46,165 bases of DNA from Gammaproteobacteria bacterium (lineage in GTDB: Bacteria; Pseudomonadota; Gammaproteobacteria; Pseudomonadales; Cellvibrionaceae): assembly GCA_025362015.1 (NCBI GenBank), contig JANYIO010000265.1, positions 1 to 46,165 of the forward strand, given 5' to 3'. The position numbers and the translations under genes are program-made. The notes under the pieces were generated by a model. That model saw only the letters and a list, made by a program, of their open reading frames with translations, ran no database searches and was not told where the DNA came from. Position 1 is the stretch's first letter, and every line of letters starts with the position of its first letter. Shown here in pieces: positions 8,778 through 18,796 of the stretch.

Positions 8778-10040
8778 ATGACAACCGTTCCAGCTACCCA
8801 TGAATTAGAACAATTTTTAACGTATATTCAGCAAGTTTTTAACGATAGCTCTTTGCAGCGCTTAGTGTTGTCTAAATACGTGGGTAGCGATACCGAATTA
8901 GAACGTATTACAATTCGCCCAGTGAAAATAAAAGATGAATCCTTGTTATCGTTTTTGTACGAATATCGCACTCGTCATATCACTAAAAATCATCCTATCA
9001 CTGAAGCAGTGGCCTTATGGCAACAATGGCTTGGGCAAGATTTCAAAAATGCACATCTGCTAAGTGATGCCTGGGAAATTCAGTTGAGTTTTAGTAAAAA
9101 AGGTAAAGTCTTGCTTAACAAACATCGCAATAAAAATACCACTAACAACGCGACTGACGAATCATTAGAACACGATAACGAAAACGATAAAAAGAAGCCT
9201 TTAGCCCACGACAAACAAAAGCCCTTAGCCCACGACAAAAAGAAACACCGTTTCGTGGAGCAGAGCCGACCTTATTTACGTGAACTAGGTATTACTGATA
9301 ACAATGGCCAAATTATTCCCGCCATGTCGCGCAAATGGAAACAAATTAATAAATTTATTGAAGTTCTCTCCAGTGCGATTGATAGCACAGGCATTGCGCA
9401 CCGCGAAGAAGTTCACATCGCCGATTTTGGCTCGGGAAAAGCTTATTTAACGTTTGCAGTGCATGACTATTTAAGCGCACAGCTTGGCGTAAAAACTCAA
9501 GTAACCGGTGTAGAGCTACGCCAACCTCTGGTGGATTTATGCAATCAAACCGCCAGCAAATTATGTTTAAGCGGTATTCAATTTGAACAAGGCGACGTAC
9601 AACATTTTGCGGTGCGCGGAATTAATATAATGATTGCGTTACACGCCTGCGATACCGCGACAGATTATGCTATTCATATGGGCATTCGTAGTGGCGCAGA
9701 AATTATTATGTGTTCACCCTGCTGCCATAAACAAATTCGTCCACAGCTTAAAAGCCCATCCTTATTAGAACCAATATTACATCACGGCATTCACCTCGGG
9801 CAGGAAGCTGAAATGGTTACCGACGGCCTGCGTGCATTGCTGCTCGAAGCAAACGGATATGACACCCAGGTATTTGAATTTATTTCACTCGAACACACCA
9901 GTAAAAATAAAATGATTCTTGCCCAGAAGCGCAAAATAGCACGCGATAACAGCGCTATTTTGTTACAAATAAAAGCAATAAAAGAATTCTATGGAATTAC
10001 CGAACACTGCTTGGAAAGATTGTTAAAAGACAACGTTTAG
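8778..10040 (+). CDS. Class I SAM-dependent methyltransferase (Methyltransf_32-like)
   Basis: A 420-residue protein whose C-terminal half is a Rossmann methyltransferase. Motif I is IADFGSGKAYLTFAV (about 213-227) with the acidic end of strand 2 in GVELRQPL. It then has IALHACDTATDYAI and a cysteine-rich IIMCSPCCHKQI (about 307-318), a combination typical of the Methyltransf_32 group. The substrate is unknown; RNA or protein are both possible. The N-terminal half (about 1-125) is a separate domain, and the linker (about 128-160) is a lysine/aspartate-rich segment with the motif KPLAHDK repeated, encoded by a near-perfect DNA duplication at about 9191-9241. The start is preceded by AAAGGTAAG. 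Confidence 0.82.
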   Translation: MTTVPATHELEQFLTYIQQVFNDSSLQRLVLSKYVGSDTELERITIRPVKIKDESLLSFLYEYRTRHITKNHPITEAVALWQQWLGQDFKNAHLLSDAWEIQLSFSKKGKVLLNKHRNKNTTNNATDESLEHDNENDKKKPLAHDKQKPLAHDKKKHRFVEQSRPYLRELGITDNNGQIIPAMSRKWKQINKFIEVLSSAIDSTGIAHREEVHIADFGSGKAYLTFAVHDYLSAQLGVKTQVTGVELRQPLVDLCNQTASKLCLSGIQFEQGDVQHFAVRGINIMIALHACDTATDYAIHMGIRSGAEIIMCSPCCHKQIRPQLKSPSLLEPILHHGIHLGQEAEMVTDGLRALLLEANGYDTQVFEFISLEHTSKNKMILAQKRKIARDNSAILLQIKAIKEFYGITEHCLERLLKDNV

Positions 10041-10057
10041 AAAGCTTGTTAAAAGAC
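10014..10057. repeat. Short direct repeat at the 3' end of the methyltransferase gene
   Basis: The 18-base unit GAAAGATTGTTAAAAGAC at 10014-10031 recurs at 10040-10057 with one change (A to C). The first copy encodes the last residues of the methyltransferase and the second lies just past its TAG. It looks like a local slippage or duplication product. The offset of 26 bases puts the copies in different frames. Confidence 0.7.
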
Positions 10058-10164
10058 TAATAGTCCCCATAATGAATTTACACGTAGCTATAGTGTCAAT
10101 ACTTTTGTAGTATTCGACAAAGAATCAACTTTTTAGATACAACCAGCCATTAGCGGAGATCATC

Positions 10165-10842
10165 ATGCAAAACGTATCCAGTATTCAGTCGATTCAATCG
10201 ACCAGCCAAATTGCTGCAAGTAAGGTGTTACGCAACACTTACCTGCTGTTAGGCTTAACACTAGGCTTCAGTGCGCTGTGCGCTGGCATTTCAATGGCTG
10301 TAGAACTTGGTTACGGCATAAGTCTTGTAATGAGCCTTACTGCGATGGGACTGATTTGGTTTGTATTACCAAGAACGGCTAACTCTGCCAATGGTTTATT
10401 GGTCGTATTTGCTTTTACCGGCCTTGTCGGTGGCAGCTTGGGCCCAATGCTTAATCATTACGTACACTTGGCCAATGGCGCCAATATCATCATGCAAGCG
10501 TTAGGCGGTACTGCTGCGGTATTTATTGGCCTTTCTGCTTATGTTTTAACCACACGCAAAAACTTCAACTTCCTCAGTGGATTTCTGGCTGCTGGCATGA
10601 TGCTAATGTTAGTGATCATGTTCTTCCTCATTGGTGCATCATTTTTTGGCTATCAGTTTTCGGCATTGAGCTTGGCGTACTCTGCGGGTATTGTGTTACT
10701 AATGTCAGGTATGATTCTTTATCAAACCAGTGAAATTATTCACGGTGGCGAAACCAATTACATCATGGCAACAACCAGCTTGTTTCTTTCTATTATTAAT
10801 TTATTTACGAGCTTGTTGCGGCTGTTGAGCGGTAACGAATAA
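10165..10842 (+). CDS. BAX inhibitor-1 / YccA family integral membrane protein
   Basis: A 225-residue polytopic inner-membrane protein with about seven hydrophobic segments and a short polar N-terminus (QNVSSIQSIQSTSQIA). Family features include LRNTYLLLGLTLGFSALCAG in the first helix and the C-terminal YQTSEIIHGGETNYIMATTSLFLSIINLFTSLLRLL, where bacterial YccA/YbhL proteins carry conserved acidic residues linked to pH-dependent calcium leak in the related BsYetJ. In E. coli YccA is an FtsH-interacting protein. A GCGGAG ribosome site precedes the ATG. A strong terminator follows, so the gene probably ends its own transcript. Confidence 0.92.
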   Translation: MQNVSSIQSIQSTSQIAASKVLRNTYLLLGLTLGFSALCAGISMAVELGYGISLVMSLTAMGLIWFVLPRTANSANGLLVVFAFTGLVGGSLGPMLNHYVHLANGANIIMQALGGTAAVFIGLSAYVLTTRKNFNFLSGFLAAGMMLMLVIMFFLIGASFFGYQFSALSLAYSAGIVLLMSGMILYQTSEIIHGGETNYIMATTSLFLSIINLFTSLLRLLSGNE

Positions 10843-10864
10843 CCCTTAAAAAAATATTGATTGC

Positions 10865-10899
10865 AAAGGCTCCTGCACATACAGTGCTGGAGCCTTTTT
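10865..10899 (+). terminator. Rho-independent terminator after the BAX inhibitor-1 family gene
   Basis: A stem of AAAGGCTCC (10865-10873) with GGAGCCTTT (10889-10897), extended by GCAC/GTGC across one T-T mismatch, closes a five-base loop and runs into five T residues. It lies 22 bases after the stop codon. Confidence 0.9.
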
Positions 10900-10930
10900 C
10901 ATATAAAGCCTGCATAATTTGGAAAATGCT

Positions 10931-12397
10931 ATGGGACTATCGCGTCGTCACTTTTTAAAAAATACCGGTGCGGCGGCGCTTGCTTTAGGTGCATTTCGAC
11001 ATTTACCAAGTCAGGCTCAGGTCTATAGCATCGATCCCATTAATGGAATTGATAAATATGGAAAACTCATTAAAGATGCTGTAGGCATTCTGGATTTACC
11101 ACTAGGATTTAGTTACAACATTATTTCGCGCAGTGGTGAGCGCATGAGCGATGGATTAATAACGCCTTACAGTCCGGATGGAATGGCCGCCTTCCCCGTA
11201 AAAGGTAAACCGCATCAAAGTTTATTAATTCGCAATCATGAATTGCATCCTGCACACATAAAAACAGATTCTTTTGGTAGTGACATAGCGCGCGCGCGTA
11301 AATTTGTGGGAGATAAAGCTTACGATTTTTTTCACAATGAAATGCCCGCTAATGGCGGGACTACCAATCTGCTCTTTGATCACCACACTGGCAAGCTTGA
11401 GCATTCTTTCTTAAGCCTAATCGGCACGGTAGACAATTGCTCCGGAGGCGCTACGCCTTGGGGTTCATGGCTCAGCTGTGAAGAAACAGAAGATGGATTG
11501 AATCAGGGATTTGGCAAAAATCATGGTTTTGTTTTTGAAGTGCCGTCCACTGCTACCGGTTTAGTTGAAGCCATTCCCTTAACAGCAATGGGACGCTTTA
11601 AGCACGAAGCCTGCGCCGTAGATATTACTACCGGCATTGTGTACATGACCGAAGACCATGAACGCGGAATATTTTATCGTTTTATTCCCAATCAACCCAA
11701 AGTGCTCGCAGCAGGTGGTCGATTGCAAGCAATGGTGATTATTGATCAAGCTGCGACAAATACACGTAATTGGCAAGAAGATATCGAACAGAAAAAAGCT
11801 AGCATCATTGCGGTACACCAAACAATGAATTGTAAATGGGTAGATCTTGACGACGTAACCTCACCCGATGGTGATCTTAGTACAAGAGGTGAAGCTAAAG
11901 GGGCAGCAATTTTTGCGCGCTGCGAAGGCATTTCATTTGCATTGCAAAAAAACAAAAAACGTGAAGTTTTTTTCTCAGCAACCACGGGTGGCAACAAAAA
12001 AATTGGCCAATTATGGCGCTACCAACCCAGCCCCCATGAAGGCACAACACGCGAGCAAGAGCATCCCGCCACCCTGGATTTATTTTTCGAAGCAACAGAT
12101 CGCTCCGTACTTGAAGCCCCGGATAATTTAACTATAGCCCCCTGGGGTGATTTAATTATTTGTGAAGACAGTTATTCAACCGCAGCAGATGATTTCAATT
12201 ATTTACGCGGAATAACACCCAAAGGAAAAATTTACACCATTGCGATGAACCCACAAAAACAAAAAGGCGAATTTTGCGGCGCCTGCTTCTCACCCGATGG
12301 ATCAACATTATTTGTCAATATTCAAACGCCGGGAATAACTTTCGCAATTACGGGGCCTTGGGGAAAGGTACGAACTAACGCCACGAAAACTGGTTAG
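10931..12397 (+). CDS. Tat-exported PhoX/DUF839 family protein
   Basis: A 488-residue protein exported in folded form: the N-terminus LSRRHFLKNTGAAALALGAF is a twin-arginine signal (SRRHFLK) with a hydrophobic stretch. The mature part matches the DUF839/PhoX group of calcium- and iron-dependent beta-propeller phosphatases, with LIRNHELHP, GTTNLLFDHHTGKLEHSFLSL, DNCSGGATPWGSWLSCEE, FKHEACAVD and YMTEDHERGIFYRFIP. In PhoX homologues such segments supply metal ligands and a cysteine bridge, but many DUF839 proteins are not proven phosphatases, so I keep the call general. I use the ATG at 10931; a TTG at 10919 would extend the N-region by four residues. No Pho box was recognised. Confidence 0.87.
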   Translation: MGLSRRHFLKNTGAAALALGAFRHLPSQAQVYSIDPINGIDKYGKLIKDAVGILDLPLGFSYNIISRSGERMSDGLITPYSPDGMAAFPVKGKPHQSLLIRNHELHPAHIKTDSFGSDIARARKFVGDKAYDFFHNEMPANGGTTNLLFDHHTGKLEHSFLSLIGTVDNCSGGATPWGSWLSCEETEDGLNQGFGKNHGFVFEVPSTATGLVEAIPLTAMGRFKHEACAVDITTGIVYMTEDHERGIFYRFIPNQPKVLAAGGRLQAMVIIDQAATNTRNWQEDIEQKKASIIAVHQTMNCKWVDLDDVTSPDGDLSTRGEAKGAAIFARCEGISFALQKNKKREVFFSATTGGNKKIGQLWRYQPSPHEGTTREQEHPATLDLFFEATDRSVLEAPDNLTIAPWGDLIICEDSYSTAADDFNYLRGITPKGKIYTIAMNPQKQKGEFCGACFSPDGSTLFVNIQTPGITFAITGPWGKVRTNATKTG

Positions 12398-12447
12398 CTT
12401 TTAGAGTTATATTAGTTTTTAAAATTATATTATTTTTGGAAGCCCGA

Positions 12448-15207
12448 ATGACCGCCACCTACCTCTCCCTAGAATCACTCGCCCCTGCGCTTGCAAAAAA
12501 CGCGTTGATTCTTGTGCCCAACAACCGCTTGCGGAATCATCTGCTGCGCGCATTTGCACTGCAGCAAACCGCACAGGCCTGGCTGAAACCTAATATTCAA
12601 AGTTTAAGTCAATGGTTGGAAACCCAGTGGGAGGCTTTGCAAAATCAAGATGTCAGTTATTCTTGCGTCACTATCGCCAGCCCCTTACAGCGCCAAATGC
12701 TTTGGGAGGCGACGATTAAAAATTCCGCATTAGGCGCAACTTTATTGCAACCAAAACCTTTGGCACAACAAGCAGATAGTGCGCTAAAAAATCTCGAGCT
12801 TTGGTGTTTGCAGGATAGCTTTTTAACAGATTATTTTAGCGACTCGAATAGCAACAGTGCGCAATTTTCAAGTTGGATGCGCGAATTTAATCGCACCCTG
12901 AAGTTGCAACATTGTATTACGCGAGAATCAAGTTACGCATTAATCGCACAGGCTTTTCAGCAAGGGGATTTGCCCTCGTTCGCTGAAATTTATCTCGAAG
13001 GCTTTGATGATTTGCCACCCTTGATGCAAACTATTTTAGATTCAGCGGCGCAAAATTTAATTCGCTTACCCAATCAAACTGCAAAGCACACCAACATAAC
13101 TCGCACCCAAGCAAACAACACTGAGGATGAGATTCGCGCAGCGGCCTTGTGGAGTAAAGCCCAATTAATGCAAGCCCCTGAGTCTGCATTAATTGGCATG
13201 GTCGTACCCAACCTGGGCCAGTGTCGCGATCAAGTTGAGCGAATTTTTACTGAAGTATTTGAACCTTATTCGCTTCTGCCTAACGTACCGCGTTATACCT
13301 TGCCGTTTAACTTTTCTGCCGGAACACCACTCGGCACAACACCGTTAATTCACAGCTTGTTCGAAATTTTGCGCTTGCAAAATAATGATTGGCCGCTAGA
13401 ACAACTTTGCAATTTATTGCAGTCGCCATTTTGGGGCAATGAACAACTAGAAACTGTAGCGCGCGCGCAATTAATTTTACAATTGCGTAAGCTTGAGCGT
13501 CTCACCGTTAATACCAGCGACTTGCGTTATTGTGCGAGCCAATTGGAAACAAAAATTCCCGCATTAACTAGCGCCGGATTAAGCCATCGTTTTGAAACTG
13601 TGGGAAATTTATTGCGTCGCCGCTTTGATAATAAATCGGCGCGCGAATGGTTGAATTTGTTTGATCAGCTGTTAGGTTTGATGAATTGGCCGGGAACGCG
13701 ACGTTTGGATTCGCAAGAATATCAACAACTCAACCAATGGTTTGAAGTACGCGATCAATTTGCCTGCGTCGACAATCACAGCTCAGCCATCAGCTACACC
13801 CAGGCTTGCCGCTACTTGCGCGAGCTGACCGACAAAACACCGTTTCAAGCGCAGACACCGGATTCCCCCATTCAAATTCTCGGCGCACTTGAAGCCGCCG
13901 GATTGCAATTCAGTCACCTATGGGTGATGGGTTTAAGTGATAACCAATGGCCTCCAGTGCCCACCCCTAACCCACTACTACCTTTGCACTTACAACGCGA
14001 ACATCTAATGCCCCACTCCAGCGCTGCACGTGAATTGGAAATTGCCCAAGGCTTAACCCAGCGCTATCGTCAGTCGGCACAGCAGGTTATTTTTAGCAGC
14101 GCCTGCGGCGATAGCACCAACTCAGGCGAAGGTGAACTGCGCCCTAGTGCATTAATTCGCGATATTCCGCTCACGAATTTGGAAAATATTTTGCAGGAAA
14201 AATTTTCTGATCTGGAAAATTATTACCAACACTTACAAAACTTTTCGCAACTGGAAGTAATCCATGATGCAAAAGGCCCAATGCTTGGCAAGCATGAACC
14301 CATTCGCGGCGGCAGCAGTTTATTTAAATATCAAGCCACCTGCCCATTTGAAGCATTTATGCGTTTGCGTTTGGGAGCGCAAAACCCGGACGAACCTGTG
14401 ATGGGTTTTTCACCCGCAGAGCGCGGGAATCTGCTGCATGATTCTCTTGCCGATATTTGGCGCGCGCTGAAAAATTCAGCAGGTTTAGCGGCGCTGGATG
14501 AACTCGCCCTGCAAGTTTTAGTGAATAAAATTACGCAAGAAATTATTGGCAAAGCTCAAGCCCGCAATCCGCGCCAGCTCGGCAAAGTTTATTGTGAACT
14601 TGAACAACTACGTCTCAGCAAATTATTGTGTGAATGGTTGAATGGCGAACGCGAACGCCCGAACTTTGAAGTAATTGCGATTGAAGAGGAACAGACTATC
14701 GAGTTTGTAGGCTTATCACTGCGTTTGCGTAGCGATCGCATCGATCAATTTAGTAATGGCGACAAATTATTAATCGATTATAAAACCGGTAATGCTAGCG
14801 CAAAATCCTGGCAAGGCGAACGTCTAAGTGAACCGCAATTACCGCTCTATGCCGTCACTCGCGAAGATATTGCCGCGATTAGCTTTGCGCAAATTAACCG
14901 CAAAACTCAACAATGGGATGGTCTTGGTGAACTGCACGATACCAGCCTAAACCAAGCGGGAATTAAACCTGCAGATAGCTGGCCGTTACAATTAGAAGAA
15001 TGGCAAACACAACTAAAAAAACTCGCAGAAGATTTTATTGCTGGCGATGCGCGAGTGGATTTTAAAGATATTTATGCGCAAGATTATGCAAGCGATTTAG
15101 CGCCGCTAACACGCTTGGCCGATGCTGACGCGCTCGCACAATTTGCCACCACGCACGTTCAAGTTACATCATCAAAGGCACAAGTTATAAAGGCGGCTAA
15201 GTCATGA
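12448..15207 (+). CDS. AddB-like PD-(D/E)XK exonuclease (probable DNA repair protein, TIGR03623 type)
   Basis: A 919-residue protein of the group usually named probable DNA repair protein, an AddB-like partner of an AddA-like helicase. The N-terminal half is a degenerate helicase-like fold (LILVPNNRLRNHLLRAF, where AddB has an ATP-binding loop; no intact Walker A is seen). The C-terminal region has the entry ATCPFEAFMRLRLGA, the helix AERGNLLHDSLADIWRAL and the nuclease core RLRSDRIDQF...LLIDYKTG (about residues 755-778), matching a RecB-family motif with D, DYK and a downstream helix (SEPQLPLYAV). The Fe-S cysteine set of Bacillus AddB is not obvious. I prefer ATG 12448 over an upstream TTG at 12436. 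Its stop overlaps the helicase start by four bases (ATGA), implying a two-subunit complex. Confidence 0.88.
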   Translation: MTATYLSLESLAPALAKNALILVPNNRLRNHLLRAFALQQTAQAWLKPNIQSLSQWLETQWEALQNQDVSYSCVTIASPLQRQMLWEATIKNSALGATLLQPKPLAQQADSALKNLELWCLQDSFLTDYFSDSNSNSAQFSSWMREFNRTLKLQHCITRESSYALIAQAFQQGDLPSFAEIYLEGFDDLPPLMQTILDSAAQNLIRLPNQTAKHTNITRTQANNTEDEIRAAALWSKAQLMQAPESALIGMVVPNLGQCRDQVERIFTEVFEPYSLLPNVPRYTLPFNFSAGTPLGTTPLIHSLFEILRLQNNDWPLEQLCNLLQSPFWGNEQLETVARAQLILQLRKLERLTVNTSDLRYCASQLETKIPALTSAGLSHRFETVGNLLRRRFDNKSAREWLNLFDQLLGLMNWPGTRRLDSQEYQQLNQWFEVRDQFACVDNHSSAISYTQACRYLRELTDKTPFQAQTPDSPIQILGALEAAGLQFSHLWVMGLSDNQWPPVPTPNPLLPLHLQREHLMPHSSAARELEIAQGLTQRYRQSAQQVIFSSACGDSTNSGEGELRPSALIRDIPLTNLENILQEKFSDLENYYQHLQNFSQLEVIHDAKGPMLGKHEPIRGGSSLFKYQATCPFEAFMRLRLGAQNPDEPVMGFSPAERGNLLHDSLADIWRALKNSAGLAALDELALQVLVNKITQEIIGKAQARNPRQLGKVYCELEQLRLSKLLCEWLNGERERPNFEVIAIEEEQTIEFVGLSLRLRSDRIDQFSNGDKLLIDYKTGNASAKSWQGERLSEPQLPLYAVTREDIAAISFAQINRKTQQWDGLGELHDTSLNQAGIKPADSWPLQLEEWQTQLKKLAEDFIAGDARVDFKDIYAQDYASDLAPLTRLADADALAQFATTHVQVTSSKAQVIKAAKS

Positions 15208-18200
15208 ATCAGCCCCTCGACTATTTAGCTCGCCAAGCCGCTCTCGATCCAACTCGCTCTTTCGCGGTCAGTGCTCCCGCTGGCTCTGGCAAAACGGGTT
15301 TGCTCACTCAACGCTTGCTCAAACTTTTAAGCCTGTGCGACAACCCCGAAGAAGTGCTCGCCATTACTTTCACCCGCAAAGCCGCAGGTGAAATGCAAAA
15401 CCGTGTACTGCAAGCCTTATGGCAAGCCAAAGAACAACCAAAGCCCGGCAATTCCCATGACCTGCTCACCTGGGAATTGGCACAAGCTGTACTCGCCCAG
15501 GATCAAGCGCACGGGTGGAATCTATTGCAATGCCCACAGCGGTTGCGCGTACAGACCATCGACAGCTTATGCAGTGCTATCAGTCGCCAACTGCCAATTG
15601 CCAGCGGTTTTGGTAGCCAGCCCAAACCGGGCAATGATGCCGAGGCCGCTTATCGCCAGGCGGTACATCAACTGCTCACTGAGCTGGAATCAGAATCCAG
15701 CGTGCGCGCAGATCTCACGCGCCTGCTGGAGCATTTGGACAATAATCTGCAAGCCCTTGAAAGCCTGTTAATGGCATTGCTTGCCAAACGCGATCAATGG
15801 CTCGGTGTGGTTTTTCAGGCGAAAGCTAGCGATGCCCGCCCCTATTTAGAATCCGTATTGCAAGACATCATCAGCGATAGCCTTAAAGCCTCCGCACAGC
15901 TATTGCAGCTACAGGGTAGCGAGCTGGCCGCTATTGCCGATTGGGCTGCGGGTAATTTACAAGCCTCCGCACCCGACTCTTTGATCGCCAGCTTGCACGG
16001 CATTACCGGCCTGCCCCCAGCGGACTTAAGCGCGCAACAACAATGGCTCGCGATAGCCCAATTATTGCTTACCGGTGGCGGCACCTTCCGCAAAAGCCTT
16101 ACCAAAAACGAAGGTTTTCCTGCAGCCAAAGAAAACAAAGATAGCGCCGCTTATAAAAATCGTTTTGGCGAAATGACTGGCGCCCTCGTCGAGTTACATC
16201 CCGATGCGGCAGATATCATCAACGAACTGCGCAACCTGCCACCGAGCCACTATGACGATAGCCAATGGGCATTACTCGATTGCCTCACGCGCTTGTTGCC
16301 GCGTTTAGCGGCCGGGTTAGATGTGGTTTTTGCCCAGGTCGGCGAAACCGACTTTACCGCGGTAAGCCAAGCCGCACTCACCGCACTCGGTTTTGAAGAT
16401 TCACCAACCGATATAGCTCTGCAATTGGACTACCGCATTCGCCACATATTGGTGGACGAATTTCAGGATACCGCCAGCACTCAGCTTGAACTCTTGCAGA
16501 AACTCACGGCGGGTTGGGAAACGGGTGATGGCCGCAGCTTATTTATTGTCGGCGACGGCATGCAAAGTTGTTACAGTTTTCGCAATGCAAACGTAGGAAT
16601 TTTTTTAGAAGCGCGTCAGCAAGGCATTGGCAATTTAGCCTTGGAAAAACTCGATCTCACCGTCAATTTTCGCTCGCAAAGCGGTTTGGTTAATTGGGTC
16701 AATGAACAATTCCAAAACGCTTTTCCCGTGGCTGACGATATCAGCCGCGGCGCGGTGAAATACTCCGCCTCCCACGCATTCAAACCAGAATTGGAAGACG
16801 ATGCCGTTGAACTTTATTTAAGTCCATTTAGCAAAGCCGATGAAAAAGAAGGAAGCCAACCAAGAGAAGGAAGAGAACAAAGCGAAGAAAATGACGATGA
16901 CAATAGCAGCGGCAATAAATACCTGGCCGAGCTGCAAGAAGCAGAAGCAGTTGCACGTTTAATAAAAGAATTGCGCACCAAAAATCCCGACGATTCTGTT
17001 GCGCTATTGGCGCGCGGTCGCAATCATTTACAGCAAATTTTTCCCGCCATGAGTCGCCTCGGTTTGAGTTGGCAAGCTACGGATATCGACAGCCTTGCCC
17101 AGCGTATGGCAATCATAGATCTCACCAGCCTCACTCGCGCCCTGCTCGACCCCAGCGATCGTATTGCATGGCTGGCAATTTTGCGCGCGCCCTGGTGCGG
17201 ATTGGATTTAATCGATTTACATAAAATCGCTAATGCAGATCTCAATGAATTTAATCCGCGCGCAACAGCCTCCTCAGGGTCAATACAAACTGGCTTTTCC
17301 ATTATTTGGCAACAGATTTTAGGATTCGAAAAAATTACCGGTTTAAGTAGCGCAGCGCAACAAGCCCTTGCACGATTTATTAAGGTTATTCAGCCAGCAT
17401 TAGCAACACGTCAACGCAAACCATTACGCCAATGGTTGGAAGGTATTTGGCTCGCGCTAGGCGGCCCGGCAACATTATTGGATGCGCAAGATATTAATGA
17501 CATCCCCAATTTTTTTGCACTGCTCGAACAACATCAACAAGGCGGCAGCATTAGCGATTGGCAAGCATTTACTCGCGCCGTAGGAAAACTTTACGCGGCC
17601 CCACGCCACAATGCCGATGCAAAATTACAAGTTATGACGATGCACAAATCCAAAGGCCTGGAATTTGATCACGTTATAATTCCGCGCTTGCACAAACTTT
17701 CACCCAGCGATGGCCAACAATTAATGCTCTGGCGCGAACGTTTAAATCACCAGGGCGAACGTCAACTGTTACTCGGCCCACTAGCGCCCGTGGGTGGCGA
17801 GAAAGATGCGCTTTACGCTTACATCAAAAAAGAATCTGCATTGCAATTGCATTACGAAGCTACGCGTTTATTTTATGTGGGCTGTACTCGCGCCATTAAA
17901 AAATTATATCTCTTCGCTTGCCTTGCGCAGAACGAAGCTGCTCAGTCAGAACCCACACAAACAGAAAAAAGCATCTGGAAAAATCCACCCGGAAAATCCC
18001 TGCTAAATAGTATTTGGCAAAATGTACAGGCCCAGGCAAAAACTATTCAGCTTGCATCATTGACACAATCAAAAAATAGCTATGAGTTTGAACGCCCTGG
18101 TCTACAACAATTACTGCGCTTAAAACCTGAATGGCAAGCACCCGCTTTAGTTGACAATGAAACTTTAAAAATTTATCGCGGTAAAGAAGTCAGCGATGAA

Positions 18201-18779
18201 GAAAATATTCCTGCGGCCGAAACTCGTAGCACTAAGCTCGCACGCCAGACAGGAACACTTATTCACCGCGCCTTGCAAAATTTAGTGGGCTTAGCCAGCG
18301 CTATTGATATGCAGAAATGGCTATCAACTCAACAACTTTTTTGGCAAATTTATTTAAAGCAAAACGGCTGGCACACAGATGAAATTTCGCAAGCAACACA
18401 AAAAATAACCCAGGCAGTTCACAATACTCTGAATGATCAGCATGGCCAATGGTTATTGGATAACTCACACCCACAAAGCGCCAGCGAACTCGCCATCACC
18501 CACAAACAAGGCAATCACATAGATTTAAAATTGCGCGAAAATATTATAGACCGAACATTTATTGCCGAGGGCATGCGCTGGATTATTGATTACAAGAGTA
18601 GTGAACCAGGTAACGGACAATCAGTTACAGATTTTATTGTGCAGGAAACAGCATCCTATAAAACTCAGCTAGTAAGATATAGAGAGTGTTTTGCTGCTTT
18701 AGGGGAAACAGAAATTAAAACGGCGCTGTATTTTCCATTATTGGGGAATGGGGAAAGATTTGTGGAGATTGGTGAATAA
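15204..18779 (+). CDS. AddA-like UvrD-family helicase/exonuclease (TIGR03623 partner)
   Basis: A 1191-residue ATP-dependent helicase-nuclease, the likely motor of an AddAB-like double-strand end resection complex. All SF1A motifs are visible: Walker A APAGSGKT (24-31), Ia AITFTRKAAGEM, HILVDEFQDT (about 413-422), motif III in VGDGMQSCYSFR, where the common GDPKQSIY is altered, NFRSQ (about 487), MTMHKSKGLEFDHV (about 810) and RLFYVGCTRA (about 890). The C-terminal nuclease has RQTGTLIHRAL and MRWIIDYKSSE (about 1125-1135). A hydrophilic Glu/Asp/Ser insertion occurs at about 545-575. It would thread and degrade duplex ends before RecA loading. Whether RecBCD also exists in this genome cannot be seen here. 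Confidence 0.92.
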   Translation: MNQPLDYLARQAALDPTRSFAVSAPAGSGKTGLLTQRLLKLLSLCDNPEEVLAITFTRKAAGEMQNRVLQALWQAKEQPKPGNSHDLLTWELAQAVLAQDQAHGWNLLQCPQRLRVQTIDSLCSAISRQLPIASGFGSQPKPGNDAEAAYRQAVHQLLTELESESSVRADLTRLLEHLDNNLQALESLLMALLAKRDQWLGVVFQAKASDARPYLESVLQDIISDSLKASAQLLQLQGSELAAIADWAAGNLQASAPDSLIASLHGITGLPPADLSAQQQWLAIAQLLLTGGGTFRKSLTKNEGFPAAKENKDSAAYKNRFGEMTGALVELHPDAADIINELRNLPPSHYDDSQWALLDCLTRLLPRLAAGLDVVFAQVGETDFTAVSQAALTALGFEDSPTDIALQLDYRIRHILVDEFQDTASTQLELLQKLTAGWETGDGRSLFIVGDGMQSCYSFRNANVGIFLEARQQGIGNLALEKLDLTVNFRSQSGLVNWVNEQFQNAFPVADDISRGAVKYSASHAFKPELEDDAVELYLSPFSKADEKEGSQPREGREQSEENDDDNSSGNKYLAELQEAEAVARLIKELRTKNPDDSVALLARGRNHLQQIFPAMSRLGLSWQATDIDSLAQRMAIIDLTSLTRALLDPSDRIAWLAILRAPWCGLDLIDLHKIANADLNEFNPRATASSGSIQTGFSIIWQQILGFEKITGLSSAAQQALARFIKVIQPALATRQRKPLRQWLEGIWLALGGPATLLDAQDINDIPNFFALLEQHQQGGSISDWQAFTRAVGKLYAAPRHNADAKLQVMTMHKSKGLEFDHVIIPRLHKLSPSDGQQLMLWRERLNHQGERQLLLGPLAPVGGEKDALYAYIKKESALQLHYEATRLFYVGCTRAIKKLYLFACLAQNEAAQSEPTQTEKSIWKNPPGKSLLNSIWQNVQAQAKTIQLASLTQSKNSYEFERPGLQQLLRLKPEWQAPALVDNETLKIYRGKEVSDEENIPAAETRSTKLARQTGTLIHRALQNLVGLASAIDMQKWLSTQQLFWQIYLKQNGWHTDEISQATQKITQAVHNTLNDQHGQWLLDNSHPQSASELAITHKQGNHIDLKLRENIIDRTFIAEGMRWIIDYKSSEPGNGQSVTDFIVQETASYKTQLVRYRECFAALGETEIKTALYFPLLGNGERFVEIGE

Positions 18780-18796
18780 TCTATGCATCACTCAGC

